A stretch of 64,000 nucleotides of DNA from Cytophagales bacterium. Lineage in GTDB: Bacteria > Bacteroidota > Bacteroidia > Cytophagales > Spirosomataceae. A model generated the notes under the pieces. That model made no database searches, was not told where the DNA came from, and saw only the letters and a list, made by a program, of their open reading frames with translations. Positions within the stretch are counted from its first letter, which is position 1. Every line of letters starts with the position of its first letter. The position numbers and the translations under genes were made by a program. The DNA lies in contig RDXN01000047.1 in the NCBI GenBank assembly GCA_004292855.1, positions 41,136 to 105,135 on the forward strand, written 5' to 3'. This document shows positions 62,191 through 64,000 of the stretch, one piece after another.

Positions 62191-63858
62191 ATGAGCCAGG
62201 AAACTATTATCTTTTCGATGGCGGGCGTGGGTAAAATTATTCCCCCGAACCGACAAATCCTAAAGAACATCTACCTTTCCTTTTTTTACGGTGCGAAGAT
62301 AGGCGTTTTGGGGCTTAACGGCTCCGGCAAATCAACTTTGCTACGAATCATCGCCGGTATCGATAAGAACTACAACGGCGAGGTAGTGTTTTCGCCCGGT
62401 TACTCGGTCGGGATGCTGGAACAAGAACCGCAGATCGACCCAACCAAAACCGTCCGGGAAATCGTTGAAGAAGGTGTTGCCGAGGTGGTTAGCCTTCTGA
62501 AAGAGTTCGATCAGATCAACGAGGCCTTCGGTGAACCCGACGCCGATTTCGACAAGCTGATTGCCCGGCAGGCCGAGGTGCAGGAGAAGCTCGATCATCA
62601 CAATGCCTGGGAACTCGACACCCGCCTGGAACGGGCAATGGACGCCCTCCGCACACCCCCCTCCGACGCACTTATCAGTACGCTTTCAGGAGGTGAAAAA
62701 CGCCGGGTGGCCCTCTGCCGGTTGCTCCTTCAGGAACCCGACGTCTTGCTCCTCGACGAACCCACCAACCACCTCGACGCCGAATCGGTGTTGTGGCTTG
62801 AAGAATACCTGCGCCAGTATAAAGGCACCGTAATTGCCGTAACCCACGACCGCTATTTCCTCGACAATGTAGCGGGCTGGATTCTCGAACTCGACCGGGG
62901 CGAGGGCATCCCCTGGAAAGGCAATTATTCGTCGTGGCTCGAACAGAAAGAGCAACGATTAGCGAAGGAAGAAAAGACCGAATCGAAGCGGCAAAAGACT
63001 CTTCAACGCGAGCTAGAGTGGGTCCGAATGGCCCCCAAAGCCCGCCAAGCCAAGTCGAAAGCCCGCCTGGGAGCCTACGAGAAACTGCTTGATCAGGACG
63101 CCCGTCAGCGCGAAGAAAAGCTCGAAATTTTTATTCCAGCAGGACCACGCCTGGGCGCAAAAGTCATTGAAGCACAAGACGTTGCGAAAGCCTTTGGCGA
63201 CCGATTACTCTACGAACACCTGAATTTCTCGCTGCCACAGGGTGGCATTGTGGGGGTTATCGGGCCGAACGGCGCGGGCAAAACAACCCTGTTCAAGCTC
63301 ATCACCGAGCAACTTCGTCCCGACGCGGGCACGTTCGACGTGGGCGAGACGGTCAAGCTGGCTTACGTCGATCAGGAACACGATGGCCTGGACCCGAACA
63401 AAACCGTCTATCAGACTATTTCGGAAGGCAACGACTGGGTCATGCTGGGTGGTAAGCAGACAAACGCCCGCGCCTATTGCAGTCGGTTCAATTTTGCCGG
63501 AGCCGATCAGGAGAAGAAGCTGGGTACGCTGTCGGGTGGGGAGCGCAACCGGGTTCACCTGGCTATTGCCCTCAAAGAAGGCGGCAACCTGCTGCTGCTC
63601 GACGAACCCACCAACGACCTCGACGTGAACACGCTCCGGGCGTTGGAAGAGGGCCTCGAAAACTTTGCCGGTTGCGCCGTTGTCATCAGCCACGACCGCT
63701 GGTTTCTGGACCGCATTGCCACGCACATTCTGGCCTTTGAGGGCGACTCGCAGGTATACTGGTTTGAGGGCAACTTCTCCGAATATGAAGAAAACCGACG
63801 CAAGCGGCTCGGCACCGACGCTACGCCCAAGCGGATTAAGTATAAGAAGCTCGTCTGA
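62191..63858 (+). CDS. ettA: Energy-dependent translational throttle protein EttA
   Basis: EttA is an ABC-F ATPase that binds the ribosomal E site and gates the first elongation steps according to ADP/ATP. The 555-residue protein has two ATPase domains: Walker [11 protein letters not shown] and [10 protein letters not shown], signatures [16 protein letters not shown] and [15 protein letters not shown], Walker [12 protein letters not shown] and [11 protein letters not shown], and an arm/linker between ([36 protein letters not shown]) of EttA type. The C-terminus [18 protein letters not shown] is typical of the family. Confidence 0.96.
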   Translation: MSQETIIFSMAGVGKIIPPNRQILKNIYLSFFYGAKIGVLGLNGSGKSTLLRIIAGIDKNYNGEVVFSPGYSVGMLEQEPQIDPTKTVREIVEEGVAEVVSLLKEFDQINEAFGEPDADFDKLIARQAEVQEKLDHHNAWELDTRLERAMDALRTPPSDALISTLSGGEKRRVALCRLLLQEPDVLLLDEPTNHLDAESVLWLEEYLRQYKGTVIAVTHDRYFLDNVAGWILELDRGEGIPWKGNYSSWLEQKEQRLAKEEKTESKRQKTLQRELEWVRMAPKARQAKSKARLGAYEKLLDQDARQREEKLEIFIPAGPRLGAKVIEAQDVAKAFGDRLLYEHLNFSLPQGGIVGVIGPNGAGKTTLFKLITEQLRPDAGTFDVGETVKLAYVDQEHDGLDPNKTVYQTISEGNDWVMLGGKQTNARAYCSRFNFAGADQEKKLGTLSGGERNRVHLAIALKEGGNLLLLDEPTNDLDVNTLRALEEGLENFAGCAVVISHDRWFLDRIATHILAFEGDSQVYWFEGNFSEYEENRRKRLGTDATPKRIKYKKLV

Positions 63859-63975
63859 ACTGTGATTCGTGTGATTGATTTGATTACGTTGATTGTTAAC
63901 GTTGCTAAGAGTACGTTTTGGATAGGATAAAACCGAGAGTCTGTCTTATCTTGGAGTTCCCCAACTACCAAGATC

Positions 63976-64000
63976 ATGAACGAATCGTTTCAAGAACTAA
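63976..64000 (+). CDS. Start of a downstream gene (fragment)
   Basis: An ATG at 63976 opens a frame (MNESFQEL) running off the window end, about 118 nt after ettA. Too short to identify. A near-match to the -7 promoter consensus (TACGTTTT) lies about 60 nt upstream. Confidence 0.35.

Overview
The window looks like a piece of a Bacteroidota chromosome, most likely Cytophagales near Spirosoma. The evidence is: SusC/SusD outer-membrane pairs, PorT-type barrels, a GEVED/FN3 M43 protease, a PorE-like type IX secretion lipoprotein, head-GIN (DUF2807) protein, and Bacteroidota promoters of the TTG-N19-TAnnTTTG type (clearest in front of rpsL). No rRNA, tRNA, transposase, integrase or CRISPR array was seen.

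Layout. 1-2115: 3'-truncated secreted beta-helix (GH49-like) protein on the minus strand. 2388-5937: rpsL-rpsG, prfA on the minus strand, then a small promoter-led operon (33-codon ORF, DUF4160, DUF2442, lipoprotein). 5947-12626: minus-strand housekeeping genes (selU, nuclease-like hypothetical, pdxJ-nuoB-x-nuoA-PorT-like, AlgH, folK, TspO-like). 12777-24277: PorE-like OmpA lipoprotein, TonB receptor, DUF1016 nuclease, thioredoxin, CocE hydrolase, NAD epimerase and an atypical SDR. 24449-29453: eno-ftsB-LMW PTP-gpmI, DUF2807 and arfB. 29545-37008: a 1493-residue M43 protease, a tandem array of four small diverged paralogs of unknown function, an MBL-fold hydrolase and a small Cys-rich secreted peptide. 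37106-44175: ggt, an MsbA-like exporter, an Ig-like lipoprotein, and an ECF sigma factor coupled to a TM/barrel protein. 44329-56568: a pectin utilization locus. 56704-64000: hemE, RibD-like reductase, WYL regulator, MazG-like, DUF349 and ettA.

How the genes work together. The pectin locus is two convergent operons. On the plus strand lie kduI, a CE12-GH28 fusion, an alpha/beta hydrolase and a pectinesterase; on the minus strand lie susC, susD and a pectate lyase. Together they would de-esterify, cut and import homogalacturonan/rhamnogalacturonan pieces and process the unsaturated uronate.

Most striking signal. Many gene junctions carry a long inverted repeat whose arms are degenerate tandem copies of a short unit: 7 nt at eno/ftsB, ftsB/PTP and susD/pectate lyase, 8 nt at rpsL/rpsG, 9 and 10 nt inside the pectin operon. 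The unit sequence differs at each site, but the architecture is shared, and the arms often supply the stop codon of the upstream gene or touch the start of the next. At the pectate lyase the heptamer array has become coding: it encodes a 7-residue-periodic hydrophobic N-terminus that probably serves as the signal peptide.
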